From positions 1 to 21,624 of the forward strand of contig JBCDDZ010000051.1 of assembly GCA_039180025.1 (NCBI GenBank): DNA of 21,624 bases, written 5' to 3'. Each line of letters opens with the position of its first letter. The first letter of the stretch is position 1. A program made the translations under genes and the position numbers. Source of the DNA: Algisphaera sp039180025 (GTDB taxonomy: Bacteria; Planctomycetota; Phycisphaerae; Phycisphaerales; Phycisphaeraceae). This document shows, piece after piece, positions 21,190-21,624 of the stretch. The notes below the pieces were generated by a model. The model searched no databases and was not told the DNA's origin. It saw only the letters and a list, made by a program, of their open reading frames with translations.

Positions 21190-21624
21190 CTCGCTCCCCG
21201 TACTGAAAGCTAAAGACTTCGCCTCCGATCAGGATGTGCGTTGGTGCCCGGGCTGTGGTGATTACGCGATCCTCAACGCGGTGCAGCGCGTCGTGGCCCA
21301 GACCGGGCACAGCCGTCAGAACACCGTGTTTATCTCCGGCATCGGCTGCTCGTCGCGGTTCCCGTACTACATGAGCACCTACGGGTTCCACTCGATCCAC
21401 GGCCGGGCCCCCGGGTTTGTGACCGGGCTGAAGGTGGCGAACCCGGAACTCGACGTGTGGATGGTCACCGGCGACGGGGACGGGTTTTCCATCGGCGGCA
21501 ACCACATGATGCACCTGCTGCGGCGGAACGTGGACGTCAACGTGCTGCTGTTCAACAACCGGATTTACGGGCTGACCAAGGGGCAGTACTCGCCGACGTC
21601 GGAGCGGGGGAAGAAGACCAAGTC
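21179..21624 (+). CDS. korB: 2-oxoglutarate/2-oxoacid:ferredoxin oxidoreductase, beta subunit (runs off right edge)
   Basis: From ATG 21179 there are 148 complete codons and no stop before the window edge. KorB binds thiamine diphosphate and a 4Fe-4S cluster. WCPGCGDYAILNAV gives the first cluster cysteines. FISGIGCSSRFPYYM is the next conserved block. GDGDGFSIGGNHMMHL, followed by LLFNNRIYGLTKGQYSPTS, is the complete ThDP/Mg motif. The start ATG lies inside cargo gene B (ATGGCTATTAA) and no independent promoter is apparent. The codons of the first ~35 residues are less GC-rich than those that follow. The partner subunit is KorA at 18001. Confidence 0.95.
   Translation, partial: MAINSLPVLKAKDFASDQDVRWCPGCGDYAILNAVQRVVAQTGHSRQNTVFISGIGCSSRFPYYMSTYGFHSIHGRAPGFVTGLKVANPELDVWMVTGDGDGFSIGGNHMMHLLRRNVDVNVLLFNNRIYGLTKGQYSPTSERGKKTK
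21194..21282 (+). repeat. Direct repeat of the korB 5' end, copy 2 (functional)
   Basis: This is the second copy of the 89-bp repeat described at 20799-20887. Here it continues in frame into the rest of korB. Confidence 0.9.

Overview
The window is very GC-rich (roughly 70 % by eye) and reads as the chromosome of a Gram-negative-type planctomycete, most likely class Phycisphaerae. This is inferred from the set of proteins (LPS-type glycosyltransferase, ResB/CcsA System II cytochrome c maturation, partner-switching regulators, KorAB 2-oxoacid:ferredoxin oxidoreductase) and from short interspersed repeats typical of planctomycete genomes. No rRNA, tRNA, CRISPR array or transposase was seen.

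Layout. 1-518 (minus) is the N-terminal part of a membrane-anchored, proline-rich protein running off the left edge. 653-6676 (plus) holds an LPS-core-type glycosyltransferase, a STAS anti-sigma antagonist and an RsbW-like kinase, then ybeY and a CorC/HlyC-like CBS protein overlapping by 4 nt, a decayed SpoIIE-type phosphatase, and cysS. 6766-17209 is a long minus-strand block. Read in its own 5'->3' order it is resB, a frameshifted ccsA, a 3-methyladenine DNA glycosylase, a ribosomal S1-like protein, an unknown membrane protein, an HI0933-family flavoprotein, pgsA (followed by a clear intrinsic terminator) and a small MshEN-like protein. 17517 to the right edge (plus) holds crcB, korA and the start of korB.

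The most unusual stretch is the korA-korB junction (about 20110-21193). Two AT-rich genes sit between the two subunit genes, and each is followed by a copy of the first ~89 bp of korB. The first copy is a dead-end 39-codon fragment (20787-20906) and the second opens the real korB (21179). The order is therefore [cargo A][korB 5' end][cargo B][korB]. This suggests repeated insertion of foreign cassettes at one site with regeneration of the korB 5' end. Cargo A encodes a transmembrane anchor plus a beta-rich soluble domain and is split by an in-frame TGA exactly at the domain border. Cargo B is a small protein of a type that is common and uncharacterised in planctomycetes; its stop codon overlaps the korB start.

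Other points: a two-hairpin palindromic repeat inserted in frame inside korA; a 145-bp inverted-repeat element between pgsA and the flavoprotein; a 10-bp-period repeat forming the 3' end of resB; and a recurring arrangement in which a TANNNT hexamer lies 6-7 nt before the ATG with no Shine-Dalgarno, which suggests leaderless transcripts for several genes. The partner-switching genes (STAS, RsbW-like, phosphatase remnant) look like a regulatory module that has lost its local phosphatase.
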